Positions 52,057-60,340 of a stretch of DNA of 60,340 nucleotides are shown one piece after another. Each line of letters opens with the position of its first letter. Within the stretch, counting starts at the first letter, position 1. Below the pieces are notes generated by a model. That model was not told the origin of the DNA, did not search any database, and saw nothing but the letters and a program-made list of their open reading frames with translations. The position numbers were made by a program, and so were the translations under genes. The stretch comes from Chlamydiota bacterium (GTDB lineage Bacteria > Chlamydiota > Chlamydiia > Chlamydiales > JACKPQ01): the NCBI GenBank assembly GCA_021772435.1, contig JAJFLZ010000029.1, positions 1 through 60,340 on the forward strand, written 5' to 3'.

Positions 52057-52857
52057 TTAAAATGCGCCGCAAGATTTGGCCTCTTCAAAGCTAACCGCTT
52101 TGCTGATTTTGTCTTGATGGGCGATGTGGATGGGTATGTCGTAGCCCGCTGCAGAAAGTGCTTCGCTGGCGATTTCAAGGGCCAGATGAGGGTTGTTGCA
52201 CTCGGATGATAGGTGAGCTAGGTAAACCTCTTTGAGTCCGTCGTGCGCGATCTCTTTGAGCAGCTCGGCGCAGGCAGCATTGGATAGGTGCCCTTGGCGA
52301 CCGAGAACGCGCTGCTTGTAGATCATGGGGCGAGCGCAGGCGTGGACCATCTCAGGCTCGTGATTGGCTTCGATGTAGAGATAGTCGCAGTTTTGCAGGT
52401 GCGATTTGACAAGGGTTGTGACAAAACCGATGTCTGCGCAGATGCCGAATTTATGGTTGGGTGTGCTGATTATGAAAGCCACGGGATCGAGTGTGTCGTG
52501 CTGTATGCTGAAGGGGTGAATTTTCAGGTCGTGAAATTCAAAGGTTTCACCCGTGGAGAAGATTTTGAATGTGGGCATAGAAGAGAGGTTGCGGCAAATG
52601 CCTTTGGCTGTGTCGCTATTAGCAAAGATGGGTATGCCGTGTTTGGATGAGAGTGAGTCGATGGCGCGGATGTGGTCGGTGTGTTCATGCGTAACTAGGA
52701 TAGCGTCGATATCGGCTAAGCTAACACCGATTTCATCCAGGGATTTTTGAATGCGGCGTACACCGATGCCTGCGTCGATCAAGATTTTGGTCTTCTCTGT
52801 CCCAAGATAGAGACAGTTACCTTTGGAGCCAGAGGCTAAGGGGCAAAATCCTTTCAT
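52057..52857 (-). CDS. walJ: WalJ/YycJ-type metallo-beta-lactamase-fold protein
   Basis: 266 residues. It opens PLASGSKGNCLYLG, with IDAGIGVRRIQ and the metal site HEHTDH at 57-62. Later metal-site blocks are a histidine in FSIQHDTLDPV, ADIGFVTTL, EANHEP, GHLSN and LAHLSSECNNP. Those blocks place it with WalJ/YycJ, an MBL-fold family with nuclease activity and links to cell-wall metabolism in Firmicutes. In C. trachomatis, as I recall, the orthologue neighbours ftsK, which here lies 4 kb away. The start overlaps the upstream repeat-protein stop by 4 nt. Confidence 0.9.
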   Translation of the reverse strand: MKGFCPLASGSKGNCLYLGTEKTKILIDAGIGVRRIQKSLDEIGVSLADIDAILVTHEHTDHIRAIDSLSSKHGIPIFANSDTAKGICRNLSSMPTFKIFSTGETFEFHDLKIHPFSIQHDTLDPVAFIISTPNHKFGICADIGFVTTLVKSHLQNCDYLYIEANHEPEMVHACARPMIYKQRVLGRQGHLSNAACAELLKEIAHDGLKEVYLAHLSSECNNPHLALEIASEALSAAGYDIPIHIAHQDKISKAVSFEEAKSCGAF

Positions 52858-53864
52858 GCTTCAGGGTTTAGGAGGTCGAGAATTTTCTGAGCATAGTCAT
52901 CAGAGATGCGAATGTTTTGACCATTGAGGTATTTAGACAAAGCCACGTTGTTCGTATATGAGCTGTAGTCAATCGCTCCAAAAACGCTCAGCACTTGCTT
53001 GATGTCATCTTTTTTCGCAAGGGTAGCATCGATGGCGTACTCAATTGGAGCTTTTGCTCTGGCCCTGCCCTCTGGCAGTCCTCCATCTTTTTTAACTCCA
53101 AGGCGGATGAGTTCTTTCATGGCAACAAAATTGAGACGATCCGCTGCGCTGTTTAATAGCTCAGAATCATCTTCTTTTGGAGATGCTCCAAGTAGTTCTA
53201 AAAAACAAACAGCTTTGATGTTTTTTGTGCCATCAAAGCATTCGCCTTTGATATAGGCAAAGCTTTCCTTGGCATGTTTAGCTAAGAGCTCTTTATTTTC
53301 GTACATCGCAGCTACCATGATAGCTGTTTTAAATGAACCTTTGGCAATACATGCTGCAAGTAATGGAACAGATTTTCCGTTGATATTTGCGTATGAGTGC
53401 TCGGGAACAGAGCCCTGCAGCATCACATCAGAAACTTTTTGCAGCTGCAGCAAGGCGTCTTGTTTTTGGCTCTCATCTTTTCCATCTCCCAGCTCAATTG
53501 CGCTGGAAAAAAGCGTTTGTAAACCGTCTCGTTTGATGTAGCGCTCCACAAACAGAAAAGCTGCAATGATGCCTATCACAAGTGCCACAGTTGAAAACTT
53601 GTGCAGATTAGGACGATGCTTAGAAAAATAGCTAGAGCCCCCAGATAAAATAAGTGAAATACTAGCAGTCAATCCCGCATAGTAAACGTGATTTTCTAAG
53701 CTTTGAGCTTCTTTTATTCCACCTTGAAAATAGGTGCGGATACGTTGGCATTTGTCATCAGCTAAGGGAAGTTTTTGACTACTCTCAAAGCTCTCGTAAA
53801 TGGTAATAATATCCTGCTGAATTGGCGTAAATGGATGAACAACAGTTTGATCAACTTCAGTCAT
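52854..53864 (-). CDS. Two-helix membrane protein with weak ankyrin-like repeats (336 aa)
   Basis: A 70-residue cytosolic-looking N-terminus is followed by two closely spaced membrane segments (YYAGLTASISLILSGG and FSTVALVIGIIAAFLFV). A helical C-terminus carries weak ankyrin-like units (LNSAADRLNFVAMKELIRLGVKKDGG, PIEYAIDATLAKKDD). The two adjacent helices resemble the bilobed hydrophobic feature of chlamydial inclusion-membrane proteins, but that assignment is only suggestive. It is coupled to walJ by a 4-nt overlap. AAGGAGAA just upstream of the start is a good ribosome-binding site. Confidence 0.78.
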   Translation of the reverse strand: MTEVDQTVVHPFTPIQQDIITIYESFESSQKLPLADDKCQRIRTYFQGGIKEAQSLENHVYYAGLTASISLILSGGSSYFSKHRPNLHKFSTVALVIGIIAAFLFVERYIKRDGLQTLFSSAIELGDGKDESQKQDALLQLQKVSDVMLQGSVPEHSYANINGKSVPLLAACIAKGSFKTAIMVAAMYENKELLAKHAKESFAYIKGECFDGTKNIKAVCFLELLGASPKEDDSELLNSAADRLNFVAMKELIRLGVKKDGGLPEGRARAKAPIEYAIDATLAKKDDIKQVLSVFGAIDYSSYTNNVALSKYLNGQNIRISDDYAQKILDLLNPEA

Positions 53865-53989
53865 AAACTTCTCCTTAAATAGCCTGAAGACTAAAGAGCT
53901 GCTAATTAGATTTCAATCAATTTTTAAAAAATCTACTTTTATTAATTATCGAAATTAAATATAAGGGGATTTATAGGACACATTTTTTT

Positions 53990-54286
53990 ATGGAAGATTT
54001 ATTTTACGAAATTGAAAATACGGTTGATCAGTTAATTAGTAATGCACATGTTTTGCATCGCATTGCTTTTGATGAATCTTATGGTGATGAATCGCTTGCT
54101 TTGCGCAAAATGCAAGAAGGTTTGCTATGTAGACTGATTGAAATTGATCATCAGTTAGAAGTGCTGGGACTCAAAAAAACAGCAGATCAGCAACTGATAA
54201 GTATTGAAGAAAAGCTAGCTTATTTTAGTCACCTCAATCACCAACTGGTGAATAAGACCTACCAACATTATTCAGAAAACGGCTAA
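53990..54286 (+). CDS. Small helical protein, 98 aa
   Basis: No family recognised. The protein is acidic and entirely helical by composition (MEDLFYEIENTVDQLISNA; HLNHQLVNKTYQHY). It has an AT-rich leader with AAGGGG. It begins divergent from the repeat protein at 52854-53864, and its last 15 nt overlap the convergent E1 gene. It might be an adaptor or secretion chaperone by size and charge, a suggestion without direct support. Confidence 0.65.
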   Translation: MEDLFYEIENTVDQLISNAHVLHRIAFDESYGDESLALRKMQEGLLCRLIEIDHQLEVLGLKKTADQQLISIEEKLAYFSHLNHQLVNKTYQHYSENG

Positions 54287-56308
54287 ATCTCTTAGCGCCT
54301 GCTCTAAATTATCACGTTGCAGCAAGACTTCATCTTCTAGCCCCTTGGCGTAAGGCACGGGACAGTCAGCGCTTGCTAGGCGTTTGACAGGAGCATCGAG
54401 GTGAGTGAAAGCCTCGCTTGCAATGCGCGCTGCAATCTCTGCACCAAAACCACCTGAGAGAGCAGCTTCATGAGCAATGAGGACTTTTCCAGTTTTTCGC
54501 ACTGATGTTAAGATGGTTTCGATATCGAGAGGAACGATTGTTCTTACATCGATAATTTCAACCGAAATGCCGCTCTTTTCAAGCTGGGTAGCCACTTCAT
54601 GTGCCATGCACACAGTCATACCCCAGGAGACGAGTGTGATATCGTCACCTTCGCGCACGATATTGGCCTTGCCAAGCGGCAATACTTCGTTTTCAGCGGG
54701 CTCTGGACGCGCTGCAAAGACGCGTTGTCGATAGAGAGCTTTGTGCTCCAAGAAAATAACGGGATTGGGATCGCGGATCGCTGCTTTTAAAAGACGCTTA
54801 GCATCGGATGCATTGCTTGGAATAGCGATTTTTAGTCCTGGACAGTGCGCTAGAAAAGCTTCGATGTTTTGTGAGTGATAGGGGCCGCCTTGAATGTAGC
54901 CGCCACACGGCATACGGATCACTGCCGGGCAATTCCATTCACCATTAGAGCGGTAGTAGATAGAAGAGAGCTCATTGAAAAGCTGATTGATCCCCGTCCA
55001 GAGATAATCGGCAAATTGCACTTCTGCAACAGGTTTGAATGTTCCCTCCATTGCCATGCCGGTTGTAATTCCAATAATGGTGGACTCAGCCAGGGGCGAG
55101 TTAAAGCATCGTTTTTCGCCATGCTTGGAAGTCAACTCGCGCGTGACGCCAAAAACGCCACCTTTACCTCTTGCCACATCTTGACCAAAAATCACAATGC
55201 TAGGATCGGCTTTCATTTCTTCGTCAAGACCATGGTTAAGAGCATCGACCATCACAACAGATGTAGCGTCATCCTTCGATTCCGTCTCTTCGACCTTGTG
55301 CGGTTTAAACACATGCGCTTTGGCTGTCTTTGGGCATGGGTGTGGAATTTGGTCTGCATCTACTGCAGCTTGCTCGATGTCTTGGAAAATTTTCTCGTGG
55401 AGCGCATCAATCTCATCTTTAGTCATGATCCCTTGCTGGATAAGCCAATTTTCAAAACGTGGAATAGGGTCACGCTTTTGATCTTCATCGACGTGATCTT
55501 GGCTCTTGTATTTTTTAGGGTCATCGCTTGATGAGTGAGGACCGATTCTAGGCACTTTAGCAACAATAAGGCTCGGGCCGTCGCCCGATCTCGCCTTCTG
55601 TGTAGCTTTTTGGCACGCTTCTTGTGTTTGAATAAAATCTGTACCATCGATGTTGTGCACAGAGAGGCCAGCGTATCCTTTGACAATCGCATCGATTGAG
55701 CCGCCAGCTGTCTGCTCTTTAACAGGGACAGAAATGGCCCAGCCGTTATCTTGAATCACAAAAATCAGTGGCAGTTTATGCAAGCAAGCAAAATTGAGCG
55801 CCTCGTGGAAATCTCCTTGAGATGTCGCGCCATCACCAGCTGAAACGTAGACCACTTCATCGCGTCCATCGAGTTGAATGGCTTTAGCAACACCTGCCGA
55901 TTGCAGCATTTGCGAGCCAACAACACTCGATTGACATGGGATGTGCAACCGCTTGTGCGAGTAGTGCTCGGGCATCATGCGTCCGCCAGAGTGATGCTTT
56001 GTTGCTCTTGCTAAAAATGAACCAAAAAGATCTGATGGCGTGCAGCCTAAACCAATAGCAAAAGCTCTATCACGGTAATATGGCAGTCCCCAGTCTTTTT
56101 CCGGCGTGAGCGTAAGAGCGCTGATCGCCCCAATCATTTCATGCCCTGCAGCAGAGAGAAAAAACGTGCCCCCTTTATTTTGACGCACGAGCTTACCCAT
56201 CTTATCATCCATCATACGCGTTTGCAGCATCACCTCTAATGTGCGCTTTGCAAAACTTGCTTTAGACTGTTTGAGTAGCTCTGATAGTGGGGCTTCTTTA
56301 GTTGTCAT
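54272..56308 (-). CDS. 2-oxoacid dehydrogenase E1, alpha and beta fused
   Basis: 678 residues. The alpha part (about 1-330) carries GDGATSQGDFHEALNFA, the thiamine-diphosphate-binding motif, with IFVIQDNGWAISV. The beta part (from about 350) has MVDALNHGLDEEM, GVFGVTRELTSKHG and FNSPLAESTIIGITTGMAMEG. The C-terminus has LIAHEAALSGGFGAE. A fused E1 of the branched-chain or pyruvate type is known in Chlamydia. It decarboxylates a 2-oxoacid and passes the acyl group to an E2 lipoyl enzyme, which is not in the window. Whether the substrate is pyruvate or a branched-chain acid cannot be told. Confidence 0.93.
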   Translation of the reverse strand: MTTKEAPLSELLKQSKASFAKRTLEVMLQTRMMDDKMGKLVRQNKGGTFFLSAAGHEMIGAISALTLTPEKDWGLPYYRDRAFAIGLGCTPSDLFGSFLARATKHHSGGRMMPEHYSHKRLHIPCQSSVVGSQMLQSAGVAKAIQLDGRDEVVYVSAGDGATSQGDFHEALNFACLHKLPLIFVIQDNGWAISVPVKEQTAGGSIDAIVKGYAGLSVHNIDGTDFIQTQEACQKATQKARSGDGPSLIVAKVPRIGPHSSSDDPKKYKSQDHVDEDQKRDPIPRFENWLIQQGIMTKDEIDALHEKIFQDIEQAAVDADQIPHPCPKTAKAHVFKPHKVEETESKDDATSVVMVDALNHGLDEEMKADPSIVIFGQDVARGKGGVFGVTRELTSKHGEKRCFNSPLAESTIIGITTGMAMEGTFKPVAEVQFADYLWTGINQLFNELSSIYYRSNGEWNCPAVIRMPCGGYIQGGPYHSQNIEAFLAHCPGLKIAIPSNASDAKRLLKAAIRDPNPVIFLEHKALYRQRVFAARPEPAENEVLPLGKANIVREGDDITLVSWGMTVCMAHEVATQLEKSGISVEIIDVRTIVPLDIETILTSVRKTGKVLIAHEAALSGGFGAEIAARIASEAFTHLDAPVKRLASADCPVPYAKGLEDEVLLQRDNLEQALRDLAVF

Positions 56309-57417
56309 TTTTTCTTTCGGGGTTTACGGGTAATCGGCGTCACTTTTTTAACACCAGCCTTCCGTTTTTGCTGGATAAGCTCTTGGATATCTTGTTTTTC
56401 TTGCCCTTTTCGCTTAGGTAATATGCCTTTAACAACATCTCCTAATTTTGAGCCTTTTCTAGGTTTATCGTCCTCTTCTGGCGCTTCGAGAGCAGCAGAA
56501 ATAGCTCTATTTTCACCACTAACATCACCTTCTCCTGTAGCCTTGATACGAGATGAAAGGTTGCGCAAGGATTCTAAACGTTGAGATAAAGCTTCTAGAC
56601 GCACATCGACTTTTTCCCTTGCCGAGCCGCGCAATGAAGCGATCAGTTGAGCCTCTGTGTCAAACTTAGCAGAGAACGTCGCAGCTGTACTGCTGAAATC
56701 TGGCAGGAAGAGGAAATGACGGGCAACAGATGGTACGGTAACGTAAATATCAAGCGTCAGTTGCGGCTCTAGCTCTACCTTGGCAGCTTGCTTAGGAGGA
56801 CGACCACGCTTTGGTCTCGGATTAAGAGCTTCACTAGAATAATACGTGTCAGCCTTTTTCTCTAAATAGTCGCGACCGCTAGAAACTTCTTTACCGACTC
56901 TAGCATCGAAGAGGTGTTTTTTTAGTTTTTCAACAGTTGCCTTCGGCAGATCGATATCCTCTTCAAAGGCAAAGCGGACCTTAGCATCGCGTAGCCACTC
57001 AATCACGCGAATGCGCGAGCGTTCGTGGTAGTATTGCTGCCACTTTTCAAGTTCAGTCAAATTATCGTAAATGTACTCGAGAAAGTTTTCCCTAGCTTCT
57101 TTAGCGCTGATAATATCGAGTAGCTTTTCTTTCGTATCGATATCGTAGACTTTTTCGTTAACAAACCCTTCCATAAATTTTTTGGTCTCGTAATAGCTCA
57201 TTTTTGGAACGAGCACATAGCGACCTGGATGAGCTGCAAATTCGGCATCTAGAGCAGCCAAATCCACTTCATCTTTGCTCAGATCCGCATAAAGCATAAA
57301 GCCTTCTAGAGTATCCAAATAAAAATCTCGTTCATCATCTGATTTAGAAAAAGCATCCATCAAGCGGTGATAGCGCAGGATGATCGGCTGCCTGGCCTTG
57401 GGAAGAGTTTTGGTCAT
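56305..57417 (-). CDS. UPF0158 protein with AT-hook-like motif and basic tail
   Basis: 370 residues from the ATG at 57417, which has AAAGGAT upstream. The N-terminal 170 residues (DFYLDTLEGFMLYADLS, HPGRYVLVPKMSYYETKKFM) match the UPF0158 family described from Chlamydia. A PKRGRPPKQ segment near residue 200 is an AT-hook-like DNA-binding motif. The C-terminus is a Lys/Arg-rich tail. Together these suggest binding to DNA or RNA, a possibility rather than a known function. It overlaps E1 by 4 nt, so the two are coupled. Confidence 0.88.
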   Translation of the reverse strand: MTKTLPKARQPIILRYHRLMDAFSKSDDERDFYLDTLEGFMLYADLSKDEVDLAALDAEFAAHPGRYVLVPKMSYYETKKFMEGFVNEKVYDIDTKEKLLDIISAKEARENFLEYIYDNLTELEKWQQYYHERSRIRVIEWLRDAKVRFAFEEDIDLPKATVEKLKKHLFDARVGKEVSSGRDYLEKKADTYYSSEALNPRPKRGRPPKQAAKVELEPQLTLDIYVTVPSVARHFLFLPDFSSTAATFSAKFDTEAQLIASLRGSAREKVDVRLEALSQRLESLRNLSSRIKATGEGDVSGENRAISAALEAPEEDDKPRKGSKLGDVVKGILPKRKGQEKQDIQELIQQKRKAGVKKVTPITRKPRKKK

Positions 57418-57490
57418 AAGAAATCCTTTAAATATGCAAACATCAAATTCCATAGTACCACAAAAAACTCAAAAAAGCTATCCTTTTGAT

Positions 57491-58297
57491 ATGAAGAAAA
57501 TTTCCCTAGTTTTTGTGTGCGCCCTGCTAGTCCTTAGCGTTGTGGGGTTTGATTTTTACTCCATCTACGATTCAAAAAAATATATTAGCTCCTGCAAAGG
57601 CGTATCCGATTACAGCTTCCCGCTCAGTGCCAATCAAAATTTTTACTTTCTAACTAAAAGCTCAAGCTCAATTGTTTTTGCCGCTGAAGATGGCAGCTGC
57701 GTATTCAAATTATTTATTAACAAGCCATTTAGCAAAAGCTCCTGGCGCGAATACATTCCCCTGCTTTCCGACCTTTCTAAAATGCGTAAATTCTACCGAG
57801 CGCGCAAAGAAAAATTCTCAGCTTGCAACAACGCTGAAAAGCTCATGCCACATGAAACAGGTCTTCTCTACTACCATCTTTCGCCAACAGATCACATCAG
57901 ACAAAAAATCACGCTGCACGGAGATCATGGCGCCATATTCAATGTCGATCTCGACCAAGCTGAATACTACATCCAGAAAAAAACCGTTGTCTCCTCCGAC
58001 TATTTTAAAACAGCACCCATCGACCAAGCCAAGCTTGCCCTAAAAAAACTGCTCGTCTTTTCCAAACAGCGCTACAACGAAGGCATTGTCATGATCGATC
58101 TGCAACTCGAAAGCAATTTTGGGTTCATCGGCACCGATCCCATCCGCCTCGATATCGAACATCTAAAACAAGATCCTAAATGGGCGCAAAATCATCACAA
58201 ACATTTTGCCGAGCAAACGGCAAAATTTCGCCAATGGCTTAGCAGTAACCGCCCTGAGCTTATCAGCCAATACGACGACACTTTAAAGCAGCTATGA
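57491..58297 (+). CDS. Membrane-anchored protein with weak kinase-like features
   Basis: 268 residues from the ATG at 57491. It starts with a signal anchor (ISLVFVCALLVLSVVG). Later, VFKLFINKPF near residue 71 resembles a kinase ATP-lysine strand. A segment MIDLQLESNFGF near residue 200 and LDIEHL after it recall a catalytic loop and a metal-binding aspartate, but spacing (D-x5-N) is off. A true kinase call is therefore not justified. It is translationally coupled to serS (ATGA). No close family is recognised by eye; a gene before serS also exists in Chlamydia, from memory. Confidence 0.7.
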   Translation: MKKISLVFVCALLVLSVVGFDFYSIYDSKKYISSCKGVSDYSFPLSANQNFYFLTKSSSSIVFAAEDGSCVFKLFINKPFSKSSWREYIPLLSDLSKMRKFYRARKEKFSACNNAEKLMPHETGLLYYHLSPTDHIRQKITLHGDHGAIFNVDLDQAEYYIQKKTVVSSDYFKTAPIDQAKLALKKLLVFSKQRYNEGIVMIDLQLESNFGFIGTDPIRLDIEHLKQDPKWAQNHHKHFAEQTAKFRQWLSSNRPELISQYDDTLKQL

Positions 58298-59556
58298 TAG
58301 ACATCCAACTTATTCGAGAAAACACAGAATCTGTCCAAAAACAGCTTCAGACAAAAGAATCCGGCATTGACCTAAAGCCTATTATCCAAATGGATCAGGA
58401 GATGCGCGAGCTCAAAACGCAAGTGGAAGAGCTCAAATCTAAACGCAATCAAACATCCAAGCTCATCGGTGAAAAAAAACGCACAGGCGAAGATACAAGC
58501 GCCATCTTAAGCGAGGTTGCAACTCTTGGCAAAGACATATCAAACCTAGATGACAACTTAAACACCATCGAAAAAAAACTCTCAGCAGCCCTTAGCAACT
58601 TGCCCAACCTTCCTGACCCATCTGTACCCGTCTCACCTAATCCCCAAGACAACGCCCTCGTGCGCTCGCATGGTGAAAAACCCGCCTTCGACTTTTCGCC
58701 CAAGCACCATCTAGAGCTAAACGATCAGCACAAACTATTCGATCTAGAAAAAAGCGCAAAAATCACCGGCAGCGGATGGCCGCTCTATCGCGGAAATGGC
58801 GCGCGCCTTGAGTGGGCGCTTTTAAACTTCATGCTAGATTACCACGTCAAGAATGGCTACGAGATGATCCTGCCACCACTTGTTGCCCGTCCCGAAATTA
58901 TGTATGGGGCTGGCCAGCTTCCCAAATTCAAAGATCAACTCTACAAATTAGAAGATGATCTCTACCTAAATCCCACCTCTGAAGTTGTACTCAACGGCCT
59001 CCATTACGATTCCATCTTTAATGCAAGCGATCTCCCTCAAAAATACGCCGCCTACACGCCCTGCTTCCGCCGTGAAGCTGGTGCTGCTGGCAGTGGTGAG
59101 CGGGGTCTTATCCGTATGCATCAATTCAACAAAGTAGAAATGTTTTGCTTTTGCCATCCAGACCAAAGCGAAACCCTATTTGAGGAGATGGTACATCATG
59201 CTGAAACTCTTTTAAAAAACCTCGGTTTACACTACCGCGTGATGAATCTTGTCACTGGCGACCTTTCCTTTGGCGCTGCCAAATGCTACGACATTGAAGT
59301 ATGGCTACCTGGGCAAAACCGCTACTACGAAGTTTCCTCAGTCTCCAACTGCCGCGATTTCCAAGCTAGACGCTCAAAAATCCGGGCTAAATCCGGCTCC
59401 GACAAGCCCTTCCTTGTCCACACCCTCAACGGCTCAGGCCTTGCCACCTCGCGCCTGCTCGTTGCCATCCTAGAAAACAACCAACAACCCGATGGCACCA
59501 TCCCGCTTCCTACAGCTCTACATCCCTACTTGGGCAGCCTCACCTGTTTGAAGTAG
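58294..59556 (+). CDS. serS: Seryl-tRNA synthetase
   Basis: 420 residues. An N-terminal antiparallel coiled coil (residues 30-100) for tRNA-Ser binding leads to the class II core. Motif 2 is FRREAGAAGSGERGLIRMHQFNKVEMF, and motif 3 ends LNGSGLATSRLLVAILENNQ. TSEVVLNGLH provides the adenylate pocket. It charges tRNA-Ser and also the first step of selenocysteine tRNA in bacteria that use it. The start overlaps the preceding gene by 4 nt. Confidence 0.97.
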   Translation: MIDIQLIRENTESVQKQLQTKESGIDLKPIIQMDQEMRELKTQVEELKSKRNQTSKLIGEKKRTGEDTSAILSEVATLGKDISNLDDNLNTIEKKLSAALSNLPNLPDPSVPVSPNPQDNALVRSHGEKPAFDFSPKHHLELNDQHKLFDLEKSAKITGSGWPLYRGNGARLEWALLNFMLDYHVKNGYEMILPPLVARPEIMYGAGQLPKFKDQLYKLEDDLYLNPTSEVVLNGLHYDSIFNASDLPQKYAAYTPCFRREAGAAGSGERGLIRMHQFNKVEMFCFCHPDQSETLFEEMVHHAETLLKNLGLHYRVMNLVTGDLSFGAAKCYDIEVWLPGQNRYYEVSSVSNCRDFQARRSKIRAKSGSDKPFLVHTLNGSGLATSRLLVAILENNQQPDGTIPLPTALHPYLGSLTCLK

Positions 59557-59561
59557 CCACA

Positions 59562-60134
59562 TCATTCTGAATCAGAGTCATTATCAGAGTACTCAACAAC
59601 TGAAGGCTCAGAAAGCGAGAAAGTCGGATTTTTTTGAATCATTTCTACAAACTCAACAGTAAACCCAAACTGGGAAGCAGTTGAATATATAATCCCCTCT
59701 AGCATTTCAGGAGATAACCTGTTTATGCTAGAGCCCTCCCTACTATTACATAGACTCAGATGCAGGATAAAACGTTTATAATTATTTAAAGACTCTTTAA
59801 GATTTTGCCTGGATCGCTGAGCCTCAGAAACAACTGCATCCCAATCTTTAATTGAATCATCTTTTAATCTAATGTTTTGTAAAAACAAACATCTTTCAAA
59901 CATTCGTGATAATTTTAATGCATTTTCATCAGAGATTTTATTATTACGTAAAGACACATATTCAATTGCAGATGCAAATGAGAATGAGGAATCAATAGAA
60001 TTAATTCCTCGTAACGTAATATTATTACTGTCCAGTCTAAGGGATTTCAACGTCTTATTGACACTTAATCCTTTTGCTAATTTTGCTATTGCATCACCCA
60101 AGTTGTGACCTAGCACAAGCAGCCTAATTCTAGG
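59562..60134 (-). pseudogene. Leucine-rich-repeat protein truncated at its 5' side by an insertion sequence
   Basis: The frame can be read from 60134 back to 59562. An apparent GTG start at 60116 gives 184 residues, but the coding frame continues upstream through IRLL and ends at a TAG at 60135-60137, close to where the insertion sequence begins. The N-terminal part reads as ribonuclease-inhibitor-like leucine-rich repeats: KTLKSLRLDSNNITLRG and IEYVSLRNNKISDENALKL. The repeat starts mid-unit, so the true N-terminus is missing and the gene was probably longer. The C-terminal 80 residues are acidic and end EYSDNDSDSE. LRR proteins in chlamydiae are plausible host-facing factors. Confidence 0.7.
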
Positions 60135-60135
60135 C

Positions 60136-60340
60136 TAAAACTCTTAAACAAAATTTCTTAGATAAATAAAAGCCCCTCAGCTATAAATTTTACTTAACAA
60201 AAAAAAACAACTCACAGAGAGGGGCAAATGGATTCTGAAGTTATAGCTATTTTCTGTCATGTAGATGATTTTCTTAAAGAACTTTCTTGGAAAGATGATC
60301 CTCAGTGTCGTATGTCGACTGCTGAAATCGTAACGACCGG
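60136..60340 (+). mobile_element. IS982-type insertion sequence, left end and start of transposase
   Basis: AT-rich sequence containing agcccctc near 60165-60172 and gaggggc at 60218-60225, which are complementary and could form a stem over the start region. The transposase gene follows to the window edge. The exact left boundary and target-site duplication cannot be fixed without the right end; the boundary near 60136 is inferred from the break in the LRR frame. Confidence 0.6.
60228..60340 (+). CDS. IS982-family transposase, N-terminal part
   Basis: 37 residues run off the right window edge. They include IAIFCHVDDFLKEL, DDPQCRMSTAEIVTT, which matches the usual N-terminus of IS982 transposases (CxxDDxxK ... 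M.dAEvmTt). A GAGAGG sequence precedes the ATG. The rest lies outside the window, so completeness is unknown. Confidence 0.85.
   Translation, partial: MDSEVIAIFCHVDDFLKELSWKDDPQCRMSTAEIVTT

Noticed and set aside
54875..55531. 218-codon plus-strand frame inside the E1 gene
   Set aside because: Antisense to the conserved E1 sequence, with no start signal and no recognisable domain.

Overview
The window looks like a chromosome segment of a member of the phylum Chlamydiota, most likely outside the Chlamydiaceae (an amoeba- or arthropod-associated environmental chlamydia). Three features support this: a MurC-Ddl fusion inside a murF-mraY-murD-LysM-ftsW-murG-murC/ddl-ftsQ cluster, a fused alpha/beta 2-oxoacid dehydrogenase E1, and a UPF0158 protein. 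Gene orders such as STAS-miaA, dnaX-ybaB-ptsI-ptsH and serS with its upstream partner match what I remember of Chlamydia trachomatis. No genus can be assigned from reading alone. Both ends of the window are insertion sequences: the 3' end of an IS200/IS605 element at the left and the start of an IS982-type element at the right.

Layout. 1-1.3 kb: IS end and an AAA ATPase. 1.5-5.2 kb (minus): khpA-STAS-miaA-coiled-coil-HAD. 5.9-15 kb (minus): the peptidoglycan/division operon, with most junctions overlapping. 15.1-16.7 kb: an inserted membrane-anchored repeat protein flanked by two copies of the murF 5' end. 17-21.5 kb: tRNA-Cys, rsmI, a frameshifted Ulp1-like protease, two methyltransferases and an AMP nucleosidase. 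21.7-27.7 kb: tandem GT9 glycosyltransferases, membrane protein, phosphoesterase, Cys-cluster protein, phosphohexomutase. 27.7-32.3 kb (minus): ankyrin-type membrane protein, a small membrane protein and a PgpH-like HD phosphodiesterase. 32.5-41.2 kb: dnaX-ybaB, another membrane repeat protein, hprK-ptsH-ptsI and ndh. 41.2-45 kb: an ATPase with an operator-like repeat array, a frameshifted SAP-like gene and comEC. 45-51.6 kb: tRNA-His, uppP, ftsK, a repeat protein, a receiver/metallo-beta-lactamase fusion and a HigBA-like toxin-antitoxin pair. 51.6-60.3 kb: a structured intergenic patch, walJ, a repeat protein, E1 alpha-beta, UPF0158, a kinase-like unknown, serS and an LRR gene cut by the IS982 element.

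Functionally, the core is cell-envelope assembly (MurF/MraY/MurD/MurG/MurC-Ddl, FtsW, FtsQ, a LysM protein, UppP and the FtsK translocase) plus signalling modules (STAS, PgpH, HprK-HPr-EI with no sugar permease in view, receiver-MBL fusion). The most distinctive feature is a dispersed set of at least five long proteins with N-terminal membrane segments and degenerate ankyrin-like repeats. Each is inserted between otherwise conserved housekeeping genes, and one insertion left a clear 83-bp scar.
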